The translations under genes were made by a program, and so were the position numbers. From Parelaphostrongylus tenuis (taxonomy: Eukaryota > Nematoda > Chromadorea > Rhabditida > Metastrongylidae): a DNA stretch of 64,000 nt. The notes beneath the pieces were generated by a model. It had not been told where the DNA came from and searched no databases. It saw nothing but the letters and a program-made list of their open reading frames with translations. This document shows, piece by piece, positions 23,133 through 34,754 of this stretch. How positions within the stretch are numbered: the stretch's first letter is position 1; each line of letters starts with the position of its first letter. The DNA lies in contig JAHQIW010000721.1 of assembly GCA_019055375.1 (NCBI GenBank), positions 62,001 through 126,000 of the forward strand, written 5' to 3'.

Positions 23133-23394
23133 AGGGTTGTTTGATACTAGAATATGTTTACGCATTGATTGTTGTTCATATTATAGTTATTTTAGACTAC
23201 GTAAAGGATGTTAGACAAACTCGCAACACCAGCAGCGCACTCGGCCTCAGGAACTGCTAACAAACGTTCGCTGCAGTGGTAGTTTAAAAAGTTTCGTAAA
23301 AGAAACGTATTTCAACGATGAATAAACATCAGTTACTTTTGTATCAGCTCCGTGAGAAGTCATGGCAACAGGAATAATGGTTTTCTGTGGTTAT

Positions 23395-23812
23395 AAGGGG
23401 ACAAATGAAAAACCGATCTCATTCGCTGGAGAGGAACTCTTCTTAGAAGTGTTAGGAACCATTCAAATCGAAGACTTCAGGCTACAGCTCCATTTCGCCG
23501 GCTTTCAAAGATGCCTTTTTTGACGTCGCTATAGAAGGAAATTTCTTGCGTTGCAGAGACGCATATTTCTCGCCGGACAGAGCTCGTTCTTTGGACCACA
23601 AGTGATCATGCGCTAGCGTAATCATTGCTGAATTTAATAAGAATTGGTCTGAGATTAGTTTATTTTGGATTCTACAGCGTTATATATGGGTGTTTCAAAA
23701 AGCCGGCGACGTGAGGCTGTAGCTTCAAGTCTGAGCTTTTTAATAGTTACTGACACTATTGGAAAAGTTCCTCTCCAGCGAATGGGGTCGGTTTTCATTT
23801 ATCCTTTTTTTT
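23395..23812. mobile_element. Foldback element, family B, short copy
   Basis: Arms 23395-23545 and 23665-23812 are inverted copies over about 150 bases; the outer ends read CCGATCTCATTCGCTGGA on the left and the complement on the right, and both contain a GCCGGCTTT block. The centre, about 120 bases, holds GACGCATATTTCTCGCCGG, also found in the arms of 47080-47570. No coding sequence. Confidence 0.65.
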
Positions 23813-23959
23813 AACCCCAAAGTACTAGAATTGTTAAAGGTGATCCTTCTGAGGACTGTATGAGATGTTGTTGAAAATTCAGTGCCGACCATTCTACCAT
23901 ACTCGTAATTCCAAGTAGATGAGTTTGCAGTTTTAGCACGGTTTAAACCGCAATTACTT

Positions 23960-24229
23960 TCACACCAGCCTGATATCAGTGCTCTCGCGGCGCAGCCTAG
24001 TCTCAGATCTTTTGCTTATGGACAACGCCAAATTCTTCACTGTCTCCATTTTGAGACCTGTGGATGCCACACCGGCCACTCCTTTGAGTTTTATGTGACA
24101 CCGCTCCTTTTGAATGTAGTTTTGGTTCGATGAAAAGGTTTTTTCTCCGCAGTTTGCAAGAAATTTGTTTTTCTTAACCGTGTATGCTTTATGTTCTCCT
24201 AGACGCTCTTTTGTGTTTTCAGTGAACAC
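23960..24229 (-). CDS. 89-codon coding-like frame, unknown
   Basis: The frame starts at GTG (24227-24229) and ends TGA; it is lysine-rich and GC-richer than its flanks. A stretch CGEKTFSSNQNYIQKERCH has the spacing of a decayed C2H2 zinc finger (one cysteine, GEKTF, a distal histidine), but the second cysteine and the paired histidine are absent. The end reads SKRSETRLRRESTDIRLV. No convincing splice sites were seen. It could be a single terminal exon or a fossil. Confidence 0.3.
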   Translation of the reverse strand: MFTENTKERLGEHKAYTVKKNKFLANCGEKTFSSNQNYIQKERCHIKLKGVAGVASTGLKMETVKNLALSISKRSETRLRRESTDIRLV

Positions 24230-24744
24230 AAAAGTGTTTTGTGTTTAGAAAAACATTCGTCCACTATGCAACCATACTGCTGTCAGCGTTTAATGAAGTT
24301 GTATGAATTGTACAAAAATACCATGTTTACCTTGTGCTTTTGACATTATTCCATTTATATGAGCATCCAAAAGTAGTCATAACGACTGAAAATTAAAACA
24401 TTGAATGAGTTGCCGACTGATTACGTAAATTCTAGGGAAAACTTCTGTGCGTCAAAATAAACCATCGAAAAGAAAATGACACCCATAGGTGGCCACATTC
24501 GCAACTTTATTATGACACCCATAATTATCATTCAACGCACGAGTATTTATTAATGCCAAGATCAGTGAAAAGTCGGTTTTATGGAAACACAATAAGACTG
24601 AATTAAATGACCGATTCTCACTATACCGCGAAACTAATTCACTAACTGTCCTTTCTTGTTTATAAAGCTTGCCGGGACGCATTGTCTTCAAAAACGGTGG
24701 GTAACGTTTCGGCCGCCAAACGCTTTCTCTGGGGAAGTCACAGT

Positions 24745-25180
24745 GTGTTGCCACACGCTATGTATGATAGTGAATACACATACTATCCATACAGGAGTAT
24801 ACAGTGGTACACTAAGATTCGACCTCAGATCAGAGTTGAACTTGCATTTAATCCCATATTGGGGGCAGCCTGCTACCACTACACCACGGCAACTTCTTCG
24901 TACTCGTTCTTTTGTCGATAAATCGGGTGTCACCATCCCACCTTTAACGGTGTGAATGGATAAGCCCATTTCGCCATTGAACCCATCTAAGTTGACAGCT
25001 ATTCGAAATGTTTATATTTATTTGAATCCCTTATATTTACTGCTTTTTTAGCAGTGGTGTACCATATAGATCATCCAAGAGTATAGAGTGGTATGCAAAA
25101 ATCCGACCTCAGACGAGAATGGAACCCATGTTACACCCATACCCGAGTCGCTATCACTATATCAGCGAGTTCACTGCTTT
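24745..25180 (-). repeat. Two tRNA-derived repeats, same family
   Basis: On the minus strand the first copy reads GCCGTGGTGTAGTGGTAGC (A box, about 24865-24890) with a weak B box near 24835. The second (25090-25175) has GATATAGTGATAGCGACTC and GGGTTCCATTCT. Both continue into a shared TCTGAGGTCGGA block. Between them, 24980-25015 (CATTGAACCCAT, then GTTGACAGCTATT) matches the outer arm of the tRNA-like foldback at 19391. Confidence 0.55.
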
Positions 25181-25229
25181 GCTATCATTCTTTCTTCTAT
25201 ATATCCTATCGAAGCTGTTAGCAATACTA

Positions 25230-25700
25230 TTCATAGTGTGTGACAACACATCGGTGACGTTTCTCGTATTAGTGTAGCGGCCATGAGAAAAGCAAAATAC
25301 GCGAAACATCGTCTATCATTTTTGAAGGAGATACCAATCTGGCGCAAACTTCCTATAAAAAAGACGAGATTGAATAATTATAGAAGCGGTCGATCAGGTC
25401 AGCCGTGTCACCGTCATCGATGATTAGTCGACAAATCGCAGAACTCGCTGCTGTACAAAGAGAAGGTCATCACACTGGTACAACAGTATCCAGTGGGATA
25501 CCAGCACTGGTTTGATGTATGCATGACATGGGTTAGCAACCCCAAGTCATTTAACAGATCAGAAACGCATCAATCGCGTCTAGTGCTCAACAAATGGAGT
25601 CATATGGGCCTTGCATCCAAAAGGAGATGATCAGAACTCTTCATTCGATCCCTCCTTGATGATTTGAGCACTCGGATTTCAATGTTGTCTCATTCCATCT
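25230..25700 (+). pseudogene. Probable mariner transposase fragment
   Basis: From about 25535 the frame reads GLATPSHLTDQKRINRV, then a stop, then further decayed sequence. LT-x-x-x-K-x-x-R-V following a P-H-like pair is the pattern that precedes the catalytic core in many mariner transposases. At the left edge, 25233-25262, lies GTGTGTGACAACACATCGG, a motif shared with 34277 and 50345 that may be an element end. The catalytic aspartates are not visible. Confidence 0.4.
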
Positions 25701-26920
25701 ATAGTCTAAACGTGAACTAACAAACGATCTGATATCACTTTGGTCTAATGGCTTCTAACTATAAAGGACATAAGAAAATATTTGTCCTCTGATGTTTGCA
25801 TGAATTCCCTAAAAGACAAACCGATCATGAAGATACTATGCAGAAATCCTTTTACTTTGGATGTTTCAAGGAAAGATTTATGTTGACCAGATCAAGTCAG
25901 TCATGGAAATGACAAGACCGGTTCACATAAGATCATCGTTAGCAACTATGACAAAATTGGTTTCCACCAAATGAATAGAGTGAAAGATTCAAATACAAAA
26001 AAAAATTAGAAAGTTTGATGAATCAGCAACGATTCGAATTTGTGTAATATGCAAATCCGTATGGATGAAAAAAAACTTCTCAAAGAGACTTCAGAAAAAA
26101 GAAAAAAATAGTTTAGAAAAAGACACTAGTTATTATATGGGATTACGTTAGCTGAGAGTTGCGCTAAAACTGATTTTCTCATGTTTTGTCAGGCCCTAAA
26201 CCTGCAAACTCTTCATGAAAAGATGGCAGACCTTCAACGTTATAGAGCAGCAAGTAAAAATAAGCGTAAAAATTTGAGGTTCGCTGAAAAGTGATTGTTC
26301 GGTAGCAGAGAAAACCAGAAACTGATCAAAATATGCATGAAATAACAAAGGCATAATAGTAACAATGGCTACACATATGAGAACTAAAATGTGCTGCTTA
26401 TTGATAACTCGGTTTTTAGTGTTTTGCCAAATTGAAAAAAAAATCTAGAACAGGTTATAGAAAAATGGATCCGCTGTCAAGAAGCCTAGGCCTCTAGAAA
26501 TGTGAACCTCGATATTTTCACGTTTTTGCACTAGCCTGTTTACAGCAAGCAATACATTTGTTGATAAATCACAAGAATGGATGCAGTCATAAAAAAGGAA
26601 AATCGAAAAACAGTAATACTACCTTCGATCCACAAGCTTGTTGGCCGTGCAGAAAAAACTAACAACAAACATTATTGGGAGGAACGGTGTGCATATTATT
26701 TTCTATATATTTACTGCCTCATAGATACTGGTTTCCAGAGAATTTGAGCCTGGTTATTGACGTAGTTGCTTGGTAAGATATCTGATGGGATAATAGGGTT
26801 TAAACGCGGACTGGAAGCAACCTTGTTACCCTGAGAGGGCAAGTGGATTCAGTTAACAAAATACCTGTCACTGCCGAGCAAGTTCCTGATATCTCATCTA
26901 TGGTCTCAGTAGTTAAAGAT
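25701..26920. other. AT-rich spacer
   Basis: No exon, repeat end or RNA gene recognised; runs of A and stops in all frames. Confidence 0.45.
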
Positions 26921-26924
26921 GTCC

Positions 26925-27000
26925 TGCAGTAGACATATGGTCTTGAGTTCGATAACGCCTCACAGCTAAACAAGTCCGTGCCCCACCCCCTCCGGTTTCG
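26925..27000 (-). repeat. tRNA-like repeat remnant
   Basis: On the minus strand GCACGGACTTGTTTAGCTG and, further along, GTTATCGAACTCAAG resemble an A box and B box at tRNA spacing. The stem pairing is poor, so this is a relic. Confidence 0.35.
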
Positions 27001-27443
27001 GTAATATCGGTGGTTGCCTGGGGGTGTACATAGAATACAATACAGAATACAGATACAATTGATACATTGGCAGAATGGTCATTGCCTAGGTTATGCATTT
27101 TAAAAACTTCTACGATGTTTGATAGTGTCGAATGGGTACCTTCATGTATAGATAAATAAATTCATGTATTATTGTGCGAATACTGCACTGCATTTGGATG
27201 CAGCCAAGAACCAGCATCGAGTAACTGGCAACTATACAAGAATAGCTCCGAGCCATTTCTTACTTGCCCACGTGTAGTCTGGGCGAACCTAACATGTTAT
27301 CCTCATTAGTAGTGCTAGGCATCATGGCAGATTCTCGCAACACACTGCAAATTACCTCATCGCTGAGAAGATCAAAAAGGTTTCATAAGAAAATGTTTGT
27401 TTTTAGTATTTCTTCAAGAAGCGCTGACTAGCAACTCCGGCAG

Positions 27444-27515
27444 AAAATGGAAGAGTGTGCAGACCTTATTGGTGGACGTTCAACTCGTCCGAGAGTGATT
27501 GACATTATAAGCGAT
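27444..27515 (+). CDS. Possible short exon, unknown
   Basis: Acceptor CTCCGGCAG, donor GAT|GTAGGTGA, 24 open codons: KMEECADLIGGRSTRPRV and on. Phase 0 at both ends. Protein-like and GC-richer than its flanks, but isolated, and the only evidence is composition plus splice sites. Confidence 0.28.
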
Positions 27516-28529
27516 GTAGGTGAATATTTTCAATGTTTTACCTAATGCTAATATAATCTCCAAATTGAGCCTATCGTACAGTGTTTGAATGTACGAAAAC
27601 CTTTATCCAAGTAACATCGTATGATAACTGCAGCAGGTTATGGGAGAGCAAAAACTCAATACGGCTATTTCAGGACACAGAGTAGAAAAGCTCAACTATC
27701 ATTAAACGTTATGAACAAGGCACTGAAGAACAGCTTCCCAAGGTGGAACATACAAGTGTTTAACACCTAAGGGACGACTTATAGCAGTTGAGGTACACGA
27801 TTGTTTGAAGGCCTTTCTCGCTGCATAAAAGTTTTCTCCTGAACATTTGGCAATCTTCGAAAGCTTAAGCTCTGCGATTTCAAAAAACTGTTAAGTTTTA
27901 GAAAAAGACACTTTATACGTTGCAGTAGCGAAAACAAAATTATGTTTCACGCTCAGTTTTCTTCAGTTGCTCGGCTGAGGCTTCGATTTCGCACTTCACC
28001 AAAGTTTTATAGTTATAAATAGCTTAAAGCTCAGAAATTTTGGCAACGTAGTTAACTTGAAGGGTTACACAGAATGCTGTAAAGGTGAAAAAAGATCACA
28101 TTTCACGCCTACAGTGTTACCCATCATTTGGGCATCATAGGTGGTTTATTGGTAATTATAGGTGGAGTTCATTTGTCAAAGGTATTTTATTGTTACATCA
28201 AAGACTGAATATCACGAATGAACCTTTCGCAAAAGTTTTTGATATACAAAGTGATTATTCCTCTTAGAGTTCTCCATTTTTCAACAGTAATACCATGTCT
28301 TTTGAAAAAAAATAAACTTTCAACCCCTATTGCTCATGCATCTCCAGTTTTACGACAACGTGGCTTGAAAGCACAGCTTTTACATCAAACTTTTCAAATA
28401 GAGGTCTATGTGGATAATTTTAATATTTAGCTCCAATAAGTGTAGGAAGAGCGCGCGTTTATAAATGCATATAACACGGTACTTCCCCTATCAACATGCA
28501 TATTCAAAAAAGTATTTTTCGCTCTTTCT

Positions 28530-28660
28530 AGACATTTTAGTATTTATTCAATAGCTTATATCTCGAAAATTTGAAAGGTGTATTTTATATCTTGAAAGGT
28601 CCTTATTTTGCACTATAATAGTGTAAAGAAAATGTCATTTAACATTCAAGCATCGTTCGA
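28530..28660 (-). repeat. Degenerate 330-family repeat piece
   Basis: GCTCTTTCTAGACATTTTAG followed by TTATTCAATAGCTTATATCT is the inverted form of the family's CTATCGAATG block near a GCTTTGGTCAGCGAG core. Confidence 0.4.
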
Positions 28661-28713
28661 TGAACAAAGCTTTTCACATGCGGCGCGTATGCCTTCCACC
28701 GATATGTGCATAT

Positions 28714-29118
28714 AATGGGTTGGAGAAAAAGTTCTAAGAAAATGCTTGTAACTTTTTTAGGCGTCGGCCATTTTTTGTGTTTTTGGGATGATTTGAAAGC
28801 TCGTCTTCTCTCGCGTTGATTGGTGTATAACTCGTCTACTTATTACAAATAAGGGTCAACAAGCGATAAAATAGGTTGTCGATGCTGCACGAAGGGCCGT
28901 TGTGTTCAAATCTCAAAGGTGGCAAGTGAACGCATTCATTTGGCTTGGAGCGAAGACATAGTTGGCAAAAGTACGGTATTTAGTAGTGAAGTAAAAGCAG
29001 TAGAAGTAAAAGAGCAGTAAAAGTAAAGAATTGACTATTAGTTTTGACTTCGTTCGGGTGTAATAGGTGCATAAATAAATGTTTAACAAGCATTTTCTCA
29101 GAACTTTTTCCCCAATCT
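28714..29118. mobile_element. MITE with 35-40 base inverted ends
   Basis: Left end TGGGTTGGAGAAAAAGTTCT, then AGAAAATGCTTGT; right end the complement, ending CCCCAATCTATTA. TA dinucleotides border both ends, as expected of a Tc1/mariner-type insertion. About 400 bases, with no transposase frame. Confidence 0.6.
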
Positions 29119-29589
29119 ATTATATTGCAACACTGGCACGAAACCGACGTGGTTCAATAACCAGTCGAAGCTCAAATCTCAAGGATTTCAGTTGTGTGCT
29201 TGTCTTCAAAAAATTCTCTTTACGAGCTGATGCAACTTCGTTACACACAACTTTTCCTCGAGCTTTCACAACCATTCAATAGCGAAATTCTTAACAAATT
29301 CGAGGACATGCTTAGTTTCTGAGAAAGACATATTAATGCGTCGTTATAGCTAAAAGAATATTGAGTTTTACACTCGTCGCGCACCGCACGCCACATGTGC
29401 ATTGGCTGCAAGATCGACACGGTGCCGAGTGTGAAGCTCAATAATCTTTTAGCTGTAACAACGCACTAAAACGCCCTTTTGAAAAATCAAGCTTATCATT
29501 GAGATCACTGAGATTTTTGTTAACGAATGGTTATTGAAAGTACAAGTAAGAACCTCTGTTCAGTTTAGGATGCTTGAGCGTGGAAGGAA

Positions 29590-30975
29590 AAATTGATACT
29601 TATATGTTAGGGCGGCGACATATTTTTACACCGATCTTATTCGCTGAACAGGAAGTTTTCATAGGAGTGTTAGTGATCGTTCAAAAGCATAAATCTCTAG
29701 CTACTACTCCATCTCACCGTTTTTCGAAAAACCCTTTTGCCGTAGCATCAAGAATAAAATTTTGTTTTTCACTCGCTTATCATGTTCACTCATACCACGA
29801 GTATAAATCAGTGGAAGCACGAGCATATCAGCGGTGTACGGGATTTTCCATAGCATCAGAATCTACATTGCTGTGAAAAAATCCTCGATAAAATAACAAT
29901 AGTTGCCCTGGTTATACGCATAGTACGGTAGATCACCATTGAGTTACGCGGAAGATCAGGCGATACCTTACTAACAAGTCGTTGCTGTGGATTCCCTTGC
30001 CATTATACTCAGCCATGAACCTTTTCGGCGACTTACCGGCTAACTTACAGGCCGGGTGACACGACCGATCGCGTTTCAAATATTGTTAATCAATCAAAGG
30101 TTTCTACACCACATCGACAGAAATTTCAGGTAAAAACGTAGACTCCAGCGCTACCAAAAATTCGATAGCTTTCGAAAAGATTACATTGAGGGGTGTGAGC
30201 AAAAACGGCGTTCTGTGTTTTGAATAATCTACAAAAGCCATTTTCGCGGAGGAGCCCATTATGCGGCAATACACCTCAAATTTGGACATTTCAGAAATAC
30301 GCTGTGTGTAAGAAAATGAGGTTTTAAGTGAACTTTACACATGTCGTTTAGTTATAGACATATAGCTGATGTCAAAAAAAGCAAACAATGTCTTGAATGC
30401 GCTACGCATGAGTAAAGTATTTGGTGATCAATGTGATTAATAGCGCTGCATGACTGGAAATCATTCTCAAGCTTTACTGTCATAATTTTCAGTGTTATTT
30501 TGAAGTCAGTGCTGAAGACTACTTATATCATCATGAAAACGTCCAAGATATATCAAGTTACTATTTCACGTTATCCGTAGAATCTGAGTGGGCTGAGCGA
30601 GATAAAATTTTAATGGAACACCATTTTGTATGGGAAAGATCTCATATTTCACTATGAAAACCAATAGTTTCTTGCCTCATAATGACTGCTTAATTCAGTT
30701 GACGGGAAATGAGCAAGTATTATTGATATCTCTCTTGCAGCATAAGCTGATTTCTTTTCGTGCTTCCAGTAATTTATACGCGTGGTAAAAATGAAGACGT
30801 AAAGCGAGTGAGAAACAAAATTTATTGTGGATGCTATAGCGTTATAAAATGGTGTTGTAAAAAATAGTCGACCTAGAGTTCTAGCCGGAGATTTAGGCTA
30901 TCGATAGTTACTAAAATTTTTGAAACATTGCTGTCCAGCGAATGAGATCGGCTCAAAAGTTGGTCGCCATCTAAC
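29590..30975. mobile_element. Foldback element, family B, long copy
   Basis: Arms of about 240 bases, 29610-29850 and 30735-30970, are inverted copies; both contain a CGATCTTATTCGCTG-type block, TTTTGTTTTTCACTCGC, and ACGAGTATAAATCAG-type blocks. The arms match those of 23395-23812, but the centre is about 880 bases of unrelated AT-rich DNA with no coding frame that I can support. Confidence 0.55.
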
Positions 30976-31859
30976 ATAAAAGTGCCAAAAATTTTATTTC
31001 ACCATCACAGTGTAATGTAAAAACTATTTGAAAAAGTAAAACACACCCTCAGATTCTCAATATTCAAGTTCTCGAATAATTGCTAAAACCTCAGAAAGGA
31101 ACAACAACTACTTTCTCCGAATATGGGTGTGGATAGGGGTAAAGTACCGAGAACACTTCGCTGGAGACATATATTTCTGACCAATAATTTGCATATTGTC
31201 AGTATTTCAAGTCTTCTATTCAAACACGGTTATCCCTTACCGCTTAGAATTTTTCCACTATCTATAAGTACTCAACCTTTTCTCACTTACGTCAATTCTG
31301 AATAATCTGAAATAAGCGAATAATTGGTATAAACTTAGTTACAATGAGAGTTTTCGATCAAAAGGTGTCGACTACAGCATGGATAATAATTTCTTGCCAA
31401 ATCAGTAGCTGTTCTCCAAGTTTAATTTACTATGATGACTCTTGGGTATACACTAGGAAAGAGCAAAACTAATGATTTTCCTTGTGATCCCCTTTGCATA
31501 ATGTAATACAATTGACTGAATGCTTAATTCATTACGATTGCGTAGTAAACGAGAGTTTTTCTCTGCGGAAAACAGGTATAACTAACCAAAAGCGTATAAG
31601 CGAGTAGAAAATCTCGATCTATCAAAGCAACATGAGAATTCCGAAATTTTCTGTCAAATGAAGAAGAAACCTTAATCAACCAACGAAAATCGCGCGATTT
31701 GTCCCGCGCGCATCGACTTCTGTAGTCGTTGGTTAGAGTTAACAACTTCATGGATAAAGGTTGATTGAGAATTAAACAAATGGAAGAAGTGCGGGATCTG
31801 CACTATTTATGCGAGAGTTCTTATGTACTAAGTATTACTGATGCATTAGATATCATGTG
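30976..31859. other. Spacer, no gene supported
   Basis: A minus-strand frame at 31524-31751 begins MKLLTLTNDYRSRCARDK and has a GT donor after 27 codons, but no partner exon could be found. Confidence 0.4.
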
Positions 31860-32107
31860 TCATGAACAATGGCGAGATGATTCAACGAACTACAAAATTC
31901 ACGGTGGAGTAGGTAGACGATTAATTAAAAAATAAGCAAAATTTTTGAAGCAATTCAGCAACAAAGAAACGAAGAAGAAATCAGTAGTGATACCTGTAAC
32001 GCAGCGAGAAGATTTTCCTCGAAGTATGAGGAAAACGCTCGTTGATCGGCACACCATTGCGTTAGTTCTGTGCATGCCGACGGAAACGAATTTTCCTCCA
32101 TGAGACT
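31860..32107 (-). CDS. 3' end of a gene, two exons
   Basis: Exon 31994-32107 is bounded by acceptor GATAAATTTCAG and donor GTATCAC and encodes 38 residues: SLMEENSFPSACTELTQW, then CADQRAFSSYFEENLLAA. The next exon, 31860-31889, follows ATTTTGTAG and gives FVESSRHCS then TGA. Both sides of the joint are phase 0. The intron is 104 bases. The peptide is acidic and helical; no motif is recognised. Upstream exons lie to the right; one candidate around 32240 starts MRTVIDVENQEGKRK but was not connected. Confidence 0.48.
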
Positions 32108-32458
32108 CTGAAATTTATCTTCCACTGCTAAGACGAGGAAGACAAAAAGAGACTATTATGAAAAAAGAAAGTATGTGTGTGGAGACTTTGTTAAATTGAG
32201 GGTGAAAAGTTCTATTTTCCTCTTTCCTTCCTGATTTTCCACATCAATGACGGTACGCATTAGGATTTTACAGCTTCAATATAAAGATGCAAGAAAAGTA
32301 AAAGAGGAAGTGACTATACAGCTGCGTTTGGTGGCACATCTTACAAACACTTAGAGGTTGTTCGTTTCACATAGTTTCAAAGGAATAGTGGAAATCTGAG
32401 AATTCAAAACTTGATCTCATATTATTTGGAACAATAACAGCATTTAAACTGCATCACG

Positions 32459-32710
32459 AATGGAACTGCATAAAGAGAAAATTCAAAGATTCATGGGATA
32501 TTTCCAAGATATCCAAGCTTCAAATCAAGCTGACATTCTCACCTCGCAGGTCAGCTAGAAGTAAATAATATCACTGCAAAGCTCAACTATCTTTTAGAGG
32601 AGAGTTCGTTGCTGTAAACAAAAAGTGTGATGCGCTTCGTGTCTGTCGGAAATGCGATCTACACCTACAGCTATTCATGAGTTTGAGGACTATCCAAGCA
32701 GAGGACTAAT
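32459..32710 (+). pseudogene. Coding-like block with frame shifts
   Basis: Three successive plus-strand frames look protein-like: MELHKEKIQRFMGYFQDI (from 32461), then QLEVNNITAKLNYLLEE, then after the acceptor ATCTTTTAG GEFVAVNKKCDALRVCRK. A 48-base candidate intron between CAG|GTCAGC and TTTTAG breaks the frame, so this may be a relic or have a site I missed. Confidence 0.22.
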
Positions 32711-33590
32711 TAAAAGTCATTGAATGATTGCTGGCAGAAGCAATAGAGCCGAGAAAAAAACAAAGCAAAGGTCTCGATGGTGTTTTGGATACTACGTGAG
32801 CCCTGGAAAGGGTAACTCCACCTAAGGTTCCGAAATCTGGTTCGTACCACAAAACTCTCGTGTTTGTGCTTCACATTTTGTCGTGCCATGACAAATTTAG
32901 GCAGTAATTAAAACTTAAGGCAATGCTCGACATTTTTTATTTAGAAACCCAGTTGACAATGAATCTTTAACACTGCGAAACATGAAAAGCTAGTTTTGGT
33001 GAGCTTTTTGGATGAAAGAAGAATACAGTGCACTTCATCGTGCACTTCGTGTTCATCGATGAAGCGGGGCCAAATGAGCAGCTGTGGCGTTCAACATGCA
33101 CGATGAGAGATTCTGATGTCTGGTCGACCTCAACGATCGTCAAAGGAATCATGAATGACACAAATAATTCAAAAATGTTCAAGATAAGGTCTATATTATT
33201 AGAAACGGTCTTTATAGAGTATTCTTCCCTCACATTTATTCTAAGAAATAAAGCAGCAAGTAGTTTTATTGGACACTTTCCCGTTACCTTCACCCTAATT
33301 GACCCCTTCAATAAACGGGTATTTTTGGCTTTAATTCGAAGTACAAAAAGGTCTATTCGATAGTTGAAATGAAATAAATTTGAGTAGTTAATTATGGAAT
33401 GGACCCCTCAAAGCATTGTAACAGTCAAAAGAAGATTGGGTTTAACATTCCAAACGGTGAAATTTTGCAACATTCGCCCCAAGTCCTAGCGTTTTTGCGA
33501 CATATTAAATGTGTGCGAAACGTAATCCTCTTTTGTCTGCCACAGCGGTTCAGTGAGCCCATTCCAAAAACCAAGTTTCTCTTTGGAACT
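32711..33590. other. Spacer, no gene supported
   Basis: A plus-strand frame at 33028-33363 contains FIDEAG, reminiscent of a transposase, but the rest does not match and the frame length is unremarkable. Confidence 0.4.
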
Positions 33591-33594
33591 GCTG

Positions 33595-34125
33595 AGATCT
33601 GTGCTATCGAATGATTTTTAAAATTATAACTGAAAAACTTTGTTCAGCGAGAAATGCTTCACTTCCATTCTGAAAATAAAGTACACCTTCAAAATTTTCG
33701 CGATTTCAGCTATCGAATGGCTATTGAAACTACTAAAGAAACAGAAAATGCGCTCTTCCGAAGAGGTCAAAAGATGCCGACATCGAAAGTGATCCAAATT
33801 TGCAAAGCCAACGCTTCTTTTGAGTGTTACAGCGCTCAAAAGAGTCCTTTGCAGAAAGCAGGCACACTGTGGTGATTGCTAAGATTTGCGCTATCTAATG
33901 GCTTACAACACTCATGAAAAAATTTTATCCGGCGAGAATTGCTTGAATGTGGAACAAAATTTCATTTTGACTGTTACAGCGTAAAAAACAGGCCACTTAG
34001 GAAATAAAATAAATCGTTTAAATTCACTTGATTCTAGCTATCGAATGTCTACAAAATGTTTTCAAAAAAGCAAAAAACACGTTTTAACCAAGGATCTCAA
34101 ACAGGGTGGAGATAATGGAAAAGTG
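33595..34125 (+). repeat. Tandem copies of a degenerate 330-base family
   Basis: Three diverged units, each with a GCTATCGAATG-G/A block, then CTTTG-TCAGCGAGAAATGCTT, then a GCTCAAAA-type block; starts near 33600, 33710 and 33885. The open frames at 33399-33875 overlap this repeat and are not taken as genes. Confidence 0.5.
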
Positions 34126-34479
34126 CCACATAAACACATAGATATATGCACATGCATAAACACATATATATGTGTTCAAAGATACTTGTGCATACGTGTA
34201 TATGTAACCATTTATTTATGAACAACCATACTTATTACTTATTTATCATATTCATAATCCTAGTCATTATTAAATCACAGTGTGTGACAACACACCGGTG
34301 ACCCTTCTCCTAGAAATTATTAAAAGTTGTGAGGAAGGCGAAATAGCCGAAAGATCAGTCATCGATTTTGTTTTTTGTTCCATATCGTTTTAAGACGAAG
34401 AAAATCATAACGTAGTCAATGGCAATACCATTGCGATCCATTGTAACGTTGTACTTTCGTTTTTAGAGGAACATTTAAT

Positions 34480-34750
34480 ACAGTAATACAGTGGTTAGAG
34501 GTGCCTTGCATGTTCAACATACACGACGGTTGGGTCATACCTGCATCCCAATTTCATGAAGTTTCAATCCCTTCTCTATCGGCAAATTGGTATCACACTT
34601 TTTGAGAGGATAAGTCACCGACTGAATACATCGATAGGCCATCACAAGACATTATATAGGTCTGATATGCATTGAGTCACCACTAACGATGCTCGATAAT
34701 ATCGAACGCATGGCGCATTTCTCAGAGATTGATCAACTCCGGGAGCTTTA
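34480..34750 (+). repeat. tRNA-derived SINE-like repeat
   Basis: Head AGTGGTTAGAGGTGCCTTG (A box) with a weak B box (GGTTGGGTCATACC). Middle GCAAATTGGTATCACAC; end CAGAGATTGATCAACTCC. It ends only a few bases before the stop codon of the 34755 gene. Confidence 0.6.
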
Positions 34751-34754
34751 TACC

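Noticed and set aside
33028..33363. Plus-strand frame containing FIDEAG, like a Tc1-type transposase
   Set aside because: Only six residues match and the flanks do not follow any transposase; the length is expected by chance.
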